From: Kiritimatiellia bacterium
GTDB lineage: Bacteria > Verrucomicrobiota > Kiritimatiellia > RFP12 > UBA1067
Length of the DNA stretch: 38,873 bases
Assembly: GCA_017628025.1 (NCBI GenBank)
Contig: JAGBZX010000038.1
Span: forward strand, 1 to 38,873
Direction of reading: 5' to 3'
Part shown: piece after piece, positions 14,927 through 23,848 of the stretch
How the letters are laid out: every line of letters starts with the position of its first letter
How positions within the stretch are numbered: position 1 is the first letter of the stretch
Translations under genes and position numbers: made by a program
The notes under the pieces: generated by a model
Database searches by the model: none
Seen by the model: the letters and a program-made list of their open reading frames with translations, nothing else
What the model was told of the DNA's origin: nothing

Positions 14927-15988
14927 ATGAGTATTTTAAAATTCTTAGTCTCTTTCAATCTTGTTATTTGTGCTTGTTCAAGTTTTGCCGCTACAAAATA
15001 TTGGTCAGGAGCCACTAGCGCAGACGCTAATAAGTTAGCTAACTGGTTTGATGACGCTGCTTTCTCTGTCCCCTCAACCATGCTCCCAGTCACTGGTGAT
15101 GATATTATTCTTGGTGCTGGCGCGAAATATATGAAATGGAATTTAAATGATGTCGCCCCAGGAAGTTGGACACAAACTGTAGATTATACCGGGACTGTAA
15201 CGTTTCATACTGGAAGAAAAAAAGGCTACAACGGAACGTTATATGGTTTTACTGAAGACAATGGTGAGTCTCGCGTTTTTAAGATTACTGGTAATTGCTC
15301 TCTTCAATCTGGAACTTGGACACATCCCACGCAGCCTGATTTTTCCAGCTATACATCTACACAAGCCTATACTAGCGGTCATGGTTTGTATCATATCATT
15401 GCTAATATATTAGGTGATCTTAATGTTGGAGCGGCATTTATTGCCAATGCTAATGATAGGGGATTCTCTGGTAAATCAAGAGGTCCAGGCGCGGGGCTAG
15501 CTAATAGTAGTGCTAGTCATGGCGGTTATGGCGGCGGAGGTAATGATATTAAGACCTCTGCGCCATACGGTTCATTTAGAAACCCATGTACCATAGGCTC
15601 GAGTAGTACAACTGCAAACGTTGGTGGCGGCGCTATTGAGTTAATTGTTGGAGGAGCTCTTACGATAGCAGATGGCGCTATTTTTAGAGCTAATGCAAAA
15701 AACACAACTTATTATACTGGTTCAGGCGGAAGTATTTCAATTATAGCTTCGTCAATTTCAGGCGGTGGAACGTTTATGGCAAATGGCGGCGAAATATCGT
15801 CTAAAATCTACGGCGGTGGCGGTGGTGGTGGCCGAATTTCCATAATTCTTACGGGTGCAAACGCGGACTTTTCTTCTTTCACTGGCACTTATTCAGCTTG
15901 CCATATGCCAGGTACAGCAGGTACGAAAATAGACGGCTCAGGAGGAACGATATATTTAGAGTGCGCTAACTGTTGGGGCTTCGTCTAA
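14927..15988 (+). CDS. Large glycine-rich surface protein, N-terminal part (frameshifted gene)
   Basis: The 353-residue fragment has a signal peptide (about residues 1-22, ending CSSFAA) and an N-terminal domain with the WSG...NWFDDA...P..GDDIIL pattern seen in bacterial beta-helix and autotransporter-like proteins. The first copy of a glycine-rich module follows (about residues 170-345, with RGPGAG, GSGGSISII, GGGGGGRISI and GGTIYLE). The frame closes at 15986 after CANCWGFV, which does not fit the module. The next frame continues exactly where the module should, as ALTVGASSKLFIEG. One extra base near 15961-15963 explains this. It was probably one gene of about 1,230 residues ending at 18623. 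Location at the cell surface is inferred from the signal peptide and repeats. Confidence 0.75.
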   Translation: MSILKFLVSFNLVICACSSFAATKYWSGATSADANKLANWFDDAAFSVPSTMLPVTGDDIILGAGAKYMKWNLNDVAPGSWTQTVDYTGTVTFHTGRKKGYNGTLYGFTEDNGESRVFKITGNCSLQSGTWTHPTQPDFSSYTSTQAYTSGHGLYHIIANILGDLNVGAAFIANANDRGFSGKSRGPGAGLANSSASHGGYGGGGNDIKTSAPYGSFRNPCTIGSSSTTANVGGGAIELIVGGALTIADGAIFRANAKNTTYYTGSGGSISIIASSISGGGTFMANGGEISSKIYGGGGGGGRISIILTGANADFSSFTGTYSACHMPGTAGTKIDGSGGTIYLECANCWGFV

Positions 15989-18280
15989 ATTATTTATTGA
16001 AGGCGCTACAAAACTTCAAGGTTCGCTACATATTGGTAATGCAGGTGCAGTAATGCATTCTCGTGGCATAACTTCAGAAGCATACAAGTTAGATCTAACT
16101 GTTACTGGTGATGTTACTATAGATGCCGGTGGCAAGGTAGATGCTACGGGTATGGGCTATGAGAAATGCAAGGGTCCTGGCGCGGCAGGTGGTAATGTTA
16201 ATGTCCCTGGATTGCATGCTGGCCGTACGCGCGGCATGACAGCTACTGTTCATTGTTACGGGTCGCTTACTAGACCAATTAATTATGGCTCAGGCGGTGG
16301 ATATAATAATGTTGCCGATGGCGGTGGCGCAATAATATTAACTGTAGAAGGCAAACTTATTAATAATGGTAGTGTGTCAGCTAATGGCGCTAATATTAAT
16401 GATTATTATCCAGGTAGCGGAGGTAGCGTGTGGGTTACAGCATCAGAAATTGCAGGAACGGGGTCTTTTACAGCTGATGCAGGAACTGCAGGGAAAGATG
16501 GTAATAGTTATGGCATGGGTAGCGGAGGAAGAGTGTCGTTATGGATTACAAGCCCTGGCAAAGACTTTTCTAATTGTACTGGTCAAATTTCTGCGTTTGG
16601 AGGATATCGAAGCGCAGGCACTAAGAGCGCCAATTATGGAGGCGGCGGAACAATATATTTAAAGACTGGCGACCAAGCGTTTAATGAAGGTACTCTAATA
16701 ATTACTAACAAGTATAACTCAGCATATACTACAGAACTAGTAAAAACACCTACAGGAGGAGTGACAGATCTTGATGTTGGTAGTGTTCATATATGTGGTA
16801 ATGGGCGACTTGAAATAACTAATGCCACATTAACAGTGAGAGGCTCATGGATAAATGAAGGTAATTTTATTGCTAATCAAGATGCGGTGGTAGAGTTTGT
16901 TGATGCTACAAAGGTATCAACGATAAAAGGCACAAATGCATTTAAAAACTTTTACTGCACAGAGCCTGGTAAAAAATTGGTCTTTGGGACAAGTGATAAA
17001 GACAAACTCTCAATAACCGACAATGGGAGTATTAAATTAATAGGTAATGAAGAAGGCAATGTAATATTGCGTGGGGACGATGAAACTAAGATGTGGCACA
17101 TAGGAGTTTCCGCGTCTGCTAATACTGATATTAACTTTGTTGATGTTGCCAATTCCGACGCGGAAAGCGGATCGTTAGTCGTGGCAAACAATTCTGATAT
17201 AAGTAAAAATCAAGGCAATCTTAATTGGCAATTTGTTTCAATTGTCATTAACGAAACAAATGAATGGACAGGTTTGGTTTCCGAGTTGTGGACGGAGCCT
17301 GGAAACTGGACGCTTAATAGAATTCCAGTAGAGACAGACGTTGTTGTAGTGCCTAATAGGGCTATTTCGCCGACGCTATCAGGTAATACAATGTTAAATA
17401 GTTTTGTTGTTGAGGAAGGCGCTACTTTATCGCTTAATGGTAATAATTTAACTGTGACAAATTCAATTTCTGTAGCCGGAAAGATTATTGCGCAAGGAAC
17501 AGAAACCTTGACATTTTCTGGTGATGTTTCTATTGAACCAAATGGTTTTGATTGTGCGTTTTCAAGGCTTTTCATAGATGGCTCAAATAACCAACAAATC
17601 GATTTTGGGAATTGCGAATTATGGCATCTTAGCATTTCAAAGAGTGGTGGAGAAATTCAATTTGCAAATAATATAAATGCAAATGGAAGGCTTGTATTGG
17701 AAGCTTCAGGTGCGACGGTTATGAACTTTGCCCCAGGTAGCAATATTAATGTCTCAGAAAAGGGATATGCTGTGGCTAAAGGTCCTGGAGCAGGCGGTTA
17801 TGATGGCGGGAATAACGGCGCTTCTCATGGTGGTATTGGCTGTGGCCATATTAGTAAAAAGACAACACCTCCTCATGCGCCATGTTATGGCTCGCTTTTA
17901 AAGCCAATAAATCTTGGCTCTGGCGGTAAGACAGGTGGTGGTCCGGGAGGTGGAGCTGTGCGAATTTTCGCTGGTGGCGAAATGAGAATCGATGGCGTAA
18001 TTAACGCCGAAGCTAAGCATGGTTCATCATATTATCCAGGTAGTGGTGGCAGTATTTATTTAAAATGCGCATTACTTTCTGGCGAAGGCAAAATAAGTGT
18101 TAACGGTGGAAATGTGTCAATTGATTGCCCAGGTGGCGGCGGAAGAATTGCAGTATATGAAACAGAAGCAACTGATTGGAGCGCGTGGCATGGGCAAATG
18201 ACAGCTTATGGCGGAATAGTAAGCACTTCTGGTGTGTCAGCTCTTCCTGGTGCTTCAGCTGGAACAATATACCTGCAAAC
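15432..18280 (+). repeat. Three diverged copies of a ~180-residue glycine-rich module
   Basis: Copies lie at about 15432-15960, 16100-16665 and 17742-18280. Each has the same order of landmarks: K/RGPGAG, a Gly-rich turn, a YGSxxxP segment, GSGG or GGG followed by a strand, YYPGSGGS (YYTGSGGS in copy 1), GGGGRIxI or GSGGRVSLWI, and finally GTIYL. The copies differ strongly at DNA level, so the duplication is old and selection has kept the protein pattern. The regular strand-turn pattern suggests a beta-helix or beta-solenoid. Confidence 0.75.
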
Positions 18281-18623
18281 TGCGGCAGATGTGCCAGGTG
18301 GCGGTATTGTTAAAATTGACAATCGCGGCGGTTGGAATTTTGGTGCTGATCTTCCTGTTTTAGCAAATCCAATTGATGGCAAAAGAGCATATACCGCAAC
18401 GAGATTCCAGCTTGGTAATGGGGGCTCTATTAGGTTAAGAGGTGATGTCAGAGTAAAAGATATTGCACTCGATCATTCAAAGTCTTACCTGTATGTGCTT
18501 GCCAATCAACTGAGCATACTCTCAACAGAGCATATTAATCGTAAGGGTTGGCTCGGTAATGTGACCTTGTCAGAAGGTGGCGAAATAATTTGGATAAAGG
18601 GCTTTGTGCTTAGCATTAGATAA
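16053..18623 (+). CDS. Large glycine-rich surface protein, C-terminal part (frameshifted gene)
   Basis: The 856-residue open frame starts formally at ATG 16053, but the coding pattern extends upstream in the same frame to about 15963, where it joins the N-terminal part. ATG 16053 has no ribosome binding site and lies inside a strand (GNAGAVMHSRG). It holds module copies 2 and 3. Between them, after about residue 400, comes a second WTGLVSELWTEPGNW domain similar to the N-terminal one (LNRIPVETDVVVVPN). The C-terminus is GWLGNVTLSEGGEIIWIKGF plus five residues. I see no LPXTG, PEP-CTERM or outer-membrane beta-barrel domain, so the anchoring mechanism is unclear. Confidence 0.75.
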   Translation: MHSRGITSEAYKLDLTVTGDVTIDAGGKVDATGMGYEKCKGPGAAGGNVNVPGLHAGRTRGMTATVHCYGSLTRPINYGSGGGYNNVADGGGAIILTVEGKLINNGSVSANGANINDYYPGSGGSVWVTASEIAGTGSFTADAGTAGKDGNSYGMGSGGRVSLWITSPGKDFSNCTGQISAFGGYRSAGTKSANYGGGGTIYLKTGDQAFNEGTLIITNKYNSAYTTELVKTPTGGVTDLDVGSVHICGNGRLEITNATLTVRGSWINEGNFIANQDAVVEFVDATKVSTIKGTNAFKNFYCTEPGKKLVFGTSDKDKLSITDNGSIKLIGNEEGNVILRGDDETKMWHIGVSASANTDINFVDVANSDAESGSLVVANNSDISKNQGNLNWQFVSIVINETNEWTGLVSELWTEPGNWTLNRIPVETDVVVVPNRAISPTLSGNTMLNSFVVEEGATLSLNGNNLTVTNSISVAGKIIAQGTETLTFSGDVSIEPNGFDCAFSRLFIDGSNNQQIDFGNCELWHLSISKSGGEIQFANNINANGRLVLEASGATVMNFAPGSNINVSEKGYAVAKGPGAGGYDGGNNGASHGGIGCGHISKKTTPPHAPCYGSLLKPINLGSGGKTGGGPGGGAVRIFAGGEMRIDGVINAEAKHGSSYYPGSGGSIYLKCALLSGEGKISVNGGNVSIDCPGGGGRIAVYETEATDWSAWHGQMTAYGGIVSTSGVSALPGASAGTIYLQTAADVPGGGIVKIDNRGGWNFGADLPVLANPIDGKRAYTATRFQLGNGGSIRLRGDVRVKDIALDHSKSYLYVLANQLSILSTEHINRKGWLGNVTLSEGGEIIWIKGFVLSIR

Positions 18624-18877
18624 CTAGGGCTTATGCGAAAGAAGAATTATTAAAGTTATTCAGTGGAGTTAATTTTTTTCCGCACATAATTCTCATTTTG
18701 ATAAACTTCACTTAAATAATTATGACAGTGAAGCTTAAAATTGTTAGAAAGTAGCGATGGCGACGGCGGATTTAGGAGGTTTTAAAAATCACAATGTTGT
18801 GCGGAAAATAAGAGTCAATAGTATGAGGGTCGTTAATTGTTTGCTCGGCACTTGATTTCCTTTTTTTGAGCGATATT
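18624..18877. other. Spacer between the surface-protein gene and rpe
   Basis: No coding region, RNA gene or clear terminator is visible. An AGGAGG-like string at about 18774-18780 is followed only by a few codons before a stop, so I do not call a gene. The sequence is AT-rich. Confidence 0.5.
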
Positions 18878-18886
18878 TGATATAAT
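18878..18886 (+). promoter_or_regulatory. Extended -10 promoter of rpe, leaderless type
   Basis: TTTGATATAATAC places the -10 TATAAT at 18881-18886, 8 nt before ATG 18895. There is no good -35 at standard distance and no room for a Shine-Dalgarno site, so rpe mRNA should be leaderless or nearly so. Confidence 0.7.
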
Positions 18887-18894
18887 ACATATCA

Positions 18895-19551
18895 ATGAAA
18901 AATGTACAAATATTGCCCTCGCTTCTAGCGGCTGACTTTGGATGTCTCGCCGCTGAGATTCTTCGAGCTCAGTCATCTTTGGCCGATCAGCTTCATATCG
19001 ATGTTATGGACGCTCATTTCGTGCCTAATCTATCGTTTGGACCAGATATTGTTAAGCTTGCTCGTAGAGTTTCGCCGTCCTTTAAACGCAATGTTCACTT
19101 AATGATGACTCGCCCCGATTTGTATATCGAAAATTTTATTAATAGCGGCGCTAGTTCTATTCAAATCCATGTTGAATCTCAGTGCGATGTTCATCAGACG
19201 CTATCTCAAATTCGTCGCCTAGGAGCGAAAAACGCAATAGTGATAAATCCGCCTACTCCTGTAGAAGCATTAAAGCCCTATCTTGATGAAGTTGATGAAG
19301 TTTTGGTTATGACTGTAAATCCTGGTTATGGCGGCCAAAAATTTATAGCAGAGTGTCTTTCAAAAGTAACTTATCTTAGAGACCTTCGTCCAGATTTAGA
19401 TATAATGGTTGATGGCGGATGCACAGACGAAACTATACCGTTAGCTTACGCAGCAGGTGCAAATGAGTTTGTTGCAGGTAGTTACCTTTTTGCCCAAAAT
19501 GATATGAAGGCTGCCGTTCAGTCCTTGCGCGATAAACTCAAATGCAATTGA
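18895..19551 (+). CDS. rpe: Ribulose-phosphate 3-epimerase
   Basis: Rpe interconverts ribulose 5-phosphate and xylulose 5-phosphate in the pentose phosphate pathway. The 218-residue TIM barrel has the family motifs: ILPSLLAADFGCLAAEI, LHIDVMDAHFVPNLSFGPDI with the catalytic Asp and metal-binding His, VHLMMTRPD, VLVMTVNPGYGGQKFI, and MVDGGCTDETIP with the second catalytic Asp. It overlaps tadA by 10 nt. Its promoter suggests a leaderless message. Confidence 0.96.
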   Translation: MKNVQILPSLLAADFGCLAAEILRAQSSLADQLHIDVMDAHFVPNLSFGPDIVKLARRVSPSFKRNVHLMMTRPDLYIENFINSGASSIQIHVESQCDVHQTLSQIRRLGAKNAIVINPPTPVEALKPYLDEVDEVLVMTVNPGYGGQKFIAECLSKVTYLRDLRPDLDIMVDGGCTDETIPLAYAAGANEFVAGSYLFAQNDMKAAVQSLRDKLKCN

Positions 19552-20060
19552 AGTTTGACGAATATTTCATGTCTATGGCCTTGCGCGAAGCAGAAAAAGC
19601 CGCGAAGGCTGGCGAGGTGCCTACCGGCTGCGTGATTATAGAGGCGAGCGAAGAAGATACAATGCCCGCGGCAGTTAAGATACTTGCTAAAACTCATAAC
19701 CAAGCAGAGTCGTTGTGCGATGCAACTGCCCACGCCGAGATGTTAGCTCTTTCAGCGGCGTTTGCTTCGCGCGGCGCATGGCGACTTACTAATACAGTTT
19801 TATATGTGACGAAAGAGCCCTGTCCAATGTGTGCTGGCGCAATAGCATTAGCTCGAATTCCGCGTGTTGTGTGGGGAGTTTCTGATCCAAAACGCGGCGG
19901 ACAGACTGTATTTAATGTTTTTACGCACCCAGGTATGAATCATCATCCAGAAGTTACGCAAGGAATTTTGGAGGATGGGTGTAAAGCAATATTACAAAGT
20001 TTTTTCAAGCAAAGGCGCAGTGAGGCGCGGGAGAAATCGATTTGCACGCAACAACAGTAG
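19542..20060 (+). CDS. tadA: tRNA-specific adenosine deaminase (TadA-like)
   Basis: TadA converts A34 of tRNA-Arg to inosine. The 172-residue product has the zinc deaminase signature: AHAEMLAL (His ligand and catalytic Glu) and PCPMCAGAI (two Cys ligands). The segment ARIPRVVWGVSDPKRGG is typical of TadA rather than guanine or cytosine deaminases. Between CVII and HAEM it has about ten extra residues compared with common TadA (a loop around EASEEDTMPAA). It starts inside the end of rpe and its end overlaps the TTG start of the debranching enzyme by 19 nt, so the three genes are likely one operon. Confidence 0.88.
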   Translation: MQLKFDEYFMSMALREAEKAAKAGEVPTGCVIIEASEEDTMPAAVKILAKTHNQAESLCDATAHAEMLALSAAFASRGAWRLTNTVLYVTKEPCPMCAGAIALARIPRVVWGVSDPKRGGQTVFNVFTHPGMNHHPEVTQGILEDGCKAILQSFFKQRRSEAREKSICTQQQ

Positions 20061-23000
20061 AACAATATCCTTCGCCAGGAGACTTTCTCCTGTATTGGCA
20101 GGGTGATGAACTTGAAGTTACTCTAACTTCTAGTGGCGGAGTTGGTAAAGCTGTCTTTCGCACGGATATGTCAGAGAGCGGCAGCTGGACAGATATCCCG
20201 ATGACGCAGAAAGCCCCTGGCATATATAGCGTTAAGTTGCCGCTTACGAAGGTTGGTATTTTTGAAGGCAAAGCATGCTTTTTCAAAAAGCATTCCCCTC
20301 ATCCTGTATGGCCAGAAGGTGGCAACTTAAAAATTAAAGTTTTAAGTGATGTAACGCGTAGCAATAATTCCATTTACACAGTTTTTCCGAGGCAGTTTGG
20401 TTCGTTTAGAGAGGTTGCTCGTAGGCTTGATTTCATAATGAAGCGTATGGGCTTTAGAATAATTCAAACCTTACCTCCATTCCCTGTGCCTACTACGTAT
20501 GCGGTGATGGGCGAATATGGTTGTCCTTTTGCCTCGCTAGATTTCTTTTCTGTTGATCCAGCGATGGCTGAATTTGATACTGCATCTACTCCGATGGAGC
20601 AGTTTAAAGAGCTTATCGAAGCGGTGCATTCTCGAAAAGGGCTGTTCTTTATAGATTTGCCTGCCAATCACACGGGTTGGGCTTCTGTGCTGCAGACGCA
20701 TCATCCAGAGTGGTTTCAAAAAAACAAAGATGGCTCTTTTAAGTCGCCAGGTGCGTGGGGGATAGTGTGGGAGGATCTTGTTGAGCTAGATTATTCTCAT
20801 GAAGAACTTAGGCGTTATATGGCTGAAGTTTTTCTCTTTTGGTGTCGAAATGGCGTTGATGGTTTTCGTTGTGACGCTGGGTATATGATACCAAATGAAG
20901 CTTGGCGCGATATAGTTGCAGCTGTACGCCAAGAGTATCCTGATACTGTCTTCATGCTAGAGGGCTTAGGGGGCGATATTTCGTTAACAGATTTGCTCCT
21001 TTCCGACGCGGGGCTTGATTGGGCATATTCGGAAATTTTCCAAACATATGACCGTAGTCAGTTTGAGTGGTATTTGCCTAAGGCGATAGAGCGCTCGCAA
21101 AAGTTTGGCACGCTTGTTAATTTTGCAGAAACTCACGATAACAACCGCCTTGCTGAAAAAGGTCAGATATATGCGAAACTCCGCGTGCAGTTAGCTGCGC
21201 TCTTGTCGTTTCAGGGTTCATGGGGTATAGCTAATGGCGTAGAGTGGTTTGCAAAAGAAAAGATTGATGTGCATGGGCGCAACGATCTTTCCTGGGGTTC
21301 ACAAAGTAACATGGTTGAGCTAATTGCCAAGTTAAACACCATTCTTTCTAAGTATGAGATATTTAGTGGGCGCTCTGATAGTATGCGCCTAATTACCAGA
21401 GGAGGCGGCAATACTTTAGCAGTTTTGCGTGGCTGCGAGATGTTGGTCTTGGCGAACCTTGATTGCGAGCATTCTTCGCGAGTAGAGTTTGATCATAGCG
21501 CGTTTGCATATGATGAGGCGGAGGATGTTTTAACAGGGAAAAGAGTAAATGTGTATGGCGATGTTGAACTCTCGCCAGGTGGAGTTATGTGCCTAGTTGC
21601 AGATGATGCAAGGCTGCAAACCAGCAAGTCTAGTTCGTTAGTTTCGTCTGATGACGCATTTTTTACTTGGGACTACCCAGAAGATTTAAGTAGAGACTTT
21701 ATCGCTCCTGAAGCCGAGAAGATTCTAGTTTCTGCTCCAAGTTTCTTTAGGCTTAAGGTAGTAGAGCCTGCGACAAACAAGACGCTTTATTTTAGTGCTT
21801 CGAAAGAAGGAGATAAACTTGCCTTTACCGTCCCAGAATACAAAGGAGATGGTTATTCTTGTAGACGACTACAAATAATAATAGAAGTTTATTTTTCAAC
21901 TTCTCGCATTGAGCGTGCAAAGGCAATGCTTTTAGTTACTCCTCCGCTTTCTAAAGCAAAAGTGCCGCGTGTGTTAGACAAAGATCGGCTTCTGGGCGCT
22001 GGGGCTTGTCGAACAGTTTTAGCTAACTCTGCTGGCGCAATTTCGCAGGTTAGAGGAGAATGGGGGCTTATTCAAAGTCAGTATGACGCGTTCCTTTCTG
22101 CTAATCCAGATCCTGAATGTCCATCTGATAGGATAAATCTTTGGGCTAGAACTAGAGCGTGGCTTCAGCATGACGGCTATTCTCATGAATTTAATAAAAA
22201 TGCTCAAAAGTTGTTTTTCACAGATCCAGAAGGCAAGGCTGCTAAGTGGGTTTTCTCGATTCCATGTGGGCTAGGTAGAGTAGCAGAGTTTGAGTTTGTC
22301 TTAAGCCTAGCACGCGGCAGAAATGCTGCTCGATTAACAGTAACGCGTTTAAAATCAAAATCTAAAGATCTCCCTTGCGCGGTAAGGCTAGTTTTAAGGC
22401 CAGATTTAGAATGGCGTTCGTATCATGCTACAACGAAGGCGTATGAAGGAGCGGAGGGTTTGTTCCCTGCTAGCGTCAAGTCTGCTGCGAACTCATTTAT
22501 TTTTGCTCCTTACGAGCAGAAGTTTGTCTTGCGCGGTGATGATTGCCTATTTCATGTGGAACCTGAATGGACGTATAATGTCTCGCACATAGAAGAAGCC
22601 GAGCGAGGGCAAAGTCCAAGTGGCGATTTATTCTCGCCTGGCTGGATAGAGGCGCAGTTTATGCCTGGCGATAGTATTGAGTTAATAGGCTCGTATGCTG
22701 ATGCGCTGGAGACGAAGATTGATTGGCTAGGCGATAATGTAGATGATATTGAAGTTTGTAACTTAACAAATGCGCTAAGAAAAGCGATGAATGTTTTCAT
22801 CGTTAAGCGTAATGAGTTAAAAACTGTAATTGCTGGTTATCCGTGGTTTCTTGATTGGGGCAGAGATACATTTATTTTTATGCGCGGCATGATGTCTGCA
22901 GGAATGTATGATGATGCGCTAAAAATTCTGCGAGCATTCGCGAAGTTTGAAGATAGAGGCACTCTGCCAAATATTATTTATGGTCGCACTGCTGGCAATA

Positions 23001-23848
23001 GAGATACAGTTGACGCGCCACTTTGGTTTATTAGATGCGTCTACGAAATTGAAAAATATGTGCCTAAAGATTCGCTCGTTGATTTAAGAGCAACTTGCGT
23101 TTCGATAGTAGAGAACTATATGCATGGCACTCCAAACGGCATAAAGGCAGATGAGGACTCTTGCCTAGTTTGGTCGCCACAACATTTCACATGGATGGAC
23201 ACAAATTATCCAGCATGCACGCCCAGAGAAGGTTATCCAATTGAGGTTCAAGCTCTTTGGGTTTCGGCCTTAAAATACTTAAAGCGCGATGAAGCGGCGC
23301 GCTTGGCGATAAGTTCAATAAAGAAATATTTTAAAACACATAATGGATATGGCGATTGTTTAGATGCGCCGCGCGGCGTTAAAGCGGCAGATGCGATTCT
23401 TGATACGTCCGTTCGTCCAAATCAGCTATTCCTTATTACGTTAGGTGTGCTAGAAGATGATGCTTCGCCAGTTGACGCTACGAAAAAGCTTATTATCCCT
23501 GGCTCAATACGATCGCTTTCTTCGCTCGATAAAAAGTACCGTGGCGTTTATACTGGCGATGAAGATACGAGTCGAAAGCATGCATATCATAATGGCACGG
23601 CCTGGGCGTGGGTGTTTCCGACATTTTGTGAAGCAGCGTGGATGACCGAGCGCCTTAAGTCTCATGCGGTACTTTCGCTTTTAGCATCATCTGTGGAGCT
23701 TATGAACGCTGGGTGCATTGCGCAAATCTGCGAAATATCAGATGGTGACGCGCCACACAATCAAAAGGGTTGTGCCGCGCAAGCGTGGAGCGTGAGTGAA
23801 TTTACGCGAGTAATTGCTTGCTTAACTGGCAGAGGAGGAGCGAGATGA
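20042..23848 (+). CDS. Bifunctional-type glycogen debranching enzyme (GH13-like plus amylo-alpha-1,6-glucosidase)
   Basis: The 1,268-residue protein begins with an Ig-like beta domain (about 1-95). A GH13 barrel follows (about 110-450) with the three catalytic acids visible: Asp278 in DGFRCDAGYM, Glu307 in FMLEGLGG and Asp366 in AETHDNNR. After a beta-rich linker comes a C-terminal (alpha/alpha)6 amylo-1,6-glucosidase domain (about 900-1,265) with GYPWFLDWGRDTFIFMRGMM, FTWMDT and YHNGTAWAWVFP. This order (4-alpha-glucanotransferase then alpha-1,6-glucosidase) is that of indirect glycogen debranching enzymes. The start is TTG 20042, supported by GGGAG 8 nt upstream; no nearer ATG fits. It overlaps tadA and miaA, an unexpected place for a glycogen gene. 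Confidence 0.88.
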   Translation: MHATTVEQYPSPGDFLLYWQGDELEVTLTSSGGVGKAVFRTDMSESGSWTDIPMTQKAPGIYSVKLPLTKVGIFEGKACFFKKHSPHPVWPEGGNLKIKVLSDVTRSNNSIYTVFPRQFGSFREVARRLDFIMKRMGFRIIQTLPPFPVPTTYAVMGEYGCPFASLDFFSVDPAMAEFDTASTPMEQFKELIEAVHSRKGLFFIDLPANHTGWASVLQTHHPEWFQKNKDGSFKSPGAWGIVWEDLVELDYSHEELRRYMAEVFLFWCRNGVDGFRCDAGYMIPNEAWRDIVAAVRQEYPDTVFMLEGLGGDISLTDLLLSDAGLDWAYSEIFQTYDRSQFEWYLPKAIERSQKFGTLVNFAETHDNNRLAEKGQIYAKLRVQLAALLSFQGSWGIANGVEWFAKEKIDVHGRNDLSWGSQSNMVELIAKLNTILSKYEIFSGRSDSMRLITRGGGNTLAVLRGCEMLVLANLDCEHSSRVEFDHSAFAYDEAEDVLTGKRVNVYGDVELSPGGVMCLVADDARLQTSKSSSLVSSDDAFFTWDYPEDLSRDFIAPEAEKILVSAPSFFRLKVVEPATNKTLYFSASKEGDKLAFTVPEYKGDGYSCRRLQIIIEVYFSTSRIERAKAMLLVTPPLSKAKVPRVLDKDRLLGAGACRTVLANSAGAISQVRGEWGLIQSQYDAFLSANPDPECPSDRINLWARTRAWLQHDGYSHEFNKNAQKLFFTDPEGKAAKWVFSIPCGLGRVAEFEFVLSLARGRNAARLTVTRLKSKSKDLPCAVRLVLRPDLEWRSYHATTKAYEGAEGLFPASVKSAANSFIFAPYEQKFVLRGDDCLFHVEPEWTYNVSHIEEAERGQSPSGDLFSPGWIEAQFMPGDSIELIGSYADALETKIDWLGDNVDDIEVCNLTNALRKAMNVFIVKRNELKTVIAGYPWFLDWGRDTFIFMRGMMSAGMYDDALKILRAFAKFEDRGTLPNIIYGRTAGNRDTVDAPLWFIRCVYEIEKYVPKDSLVDLRATCVSIVENYMHGTPNGIKADEDSCLVWSPQHFTWMDTNYPACTPREGYPIEVQALWVSALKYLKRDEAARLAISSIKKYFKTHNGYGDCLDAPRGVKAADAILDTSVRPNQLFLITLGVLEDDASPVDATKKLIIPGSIRSLSSLDKKYRGVYTGDEDTSRKHAYHNGTAWAWVFPTFCEAAWMTERLKSHAVLSLLASSVELMNAGCIAQICEISDGDAPHNQKGCAAQAWSVSEFTRVIACLTGRGGAR

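Noticed and set aside
16053..16055. ATG 16053 as an independent translation start.
   Set aside because: No ribosome binding site or promoter precedes it, and the frame upstream continues the protein module seamlessly, so it is an internal Met of a frameshifted gene.
18774..18810. Small gene after the AGGAGG-like string before rpe.
   Set aside because: The nearest ATG gives only five codons before a stop.
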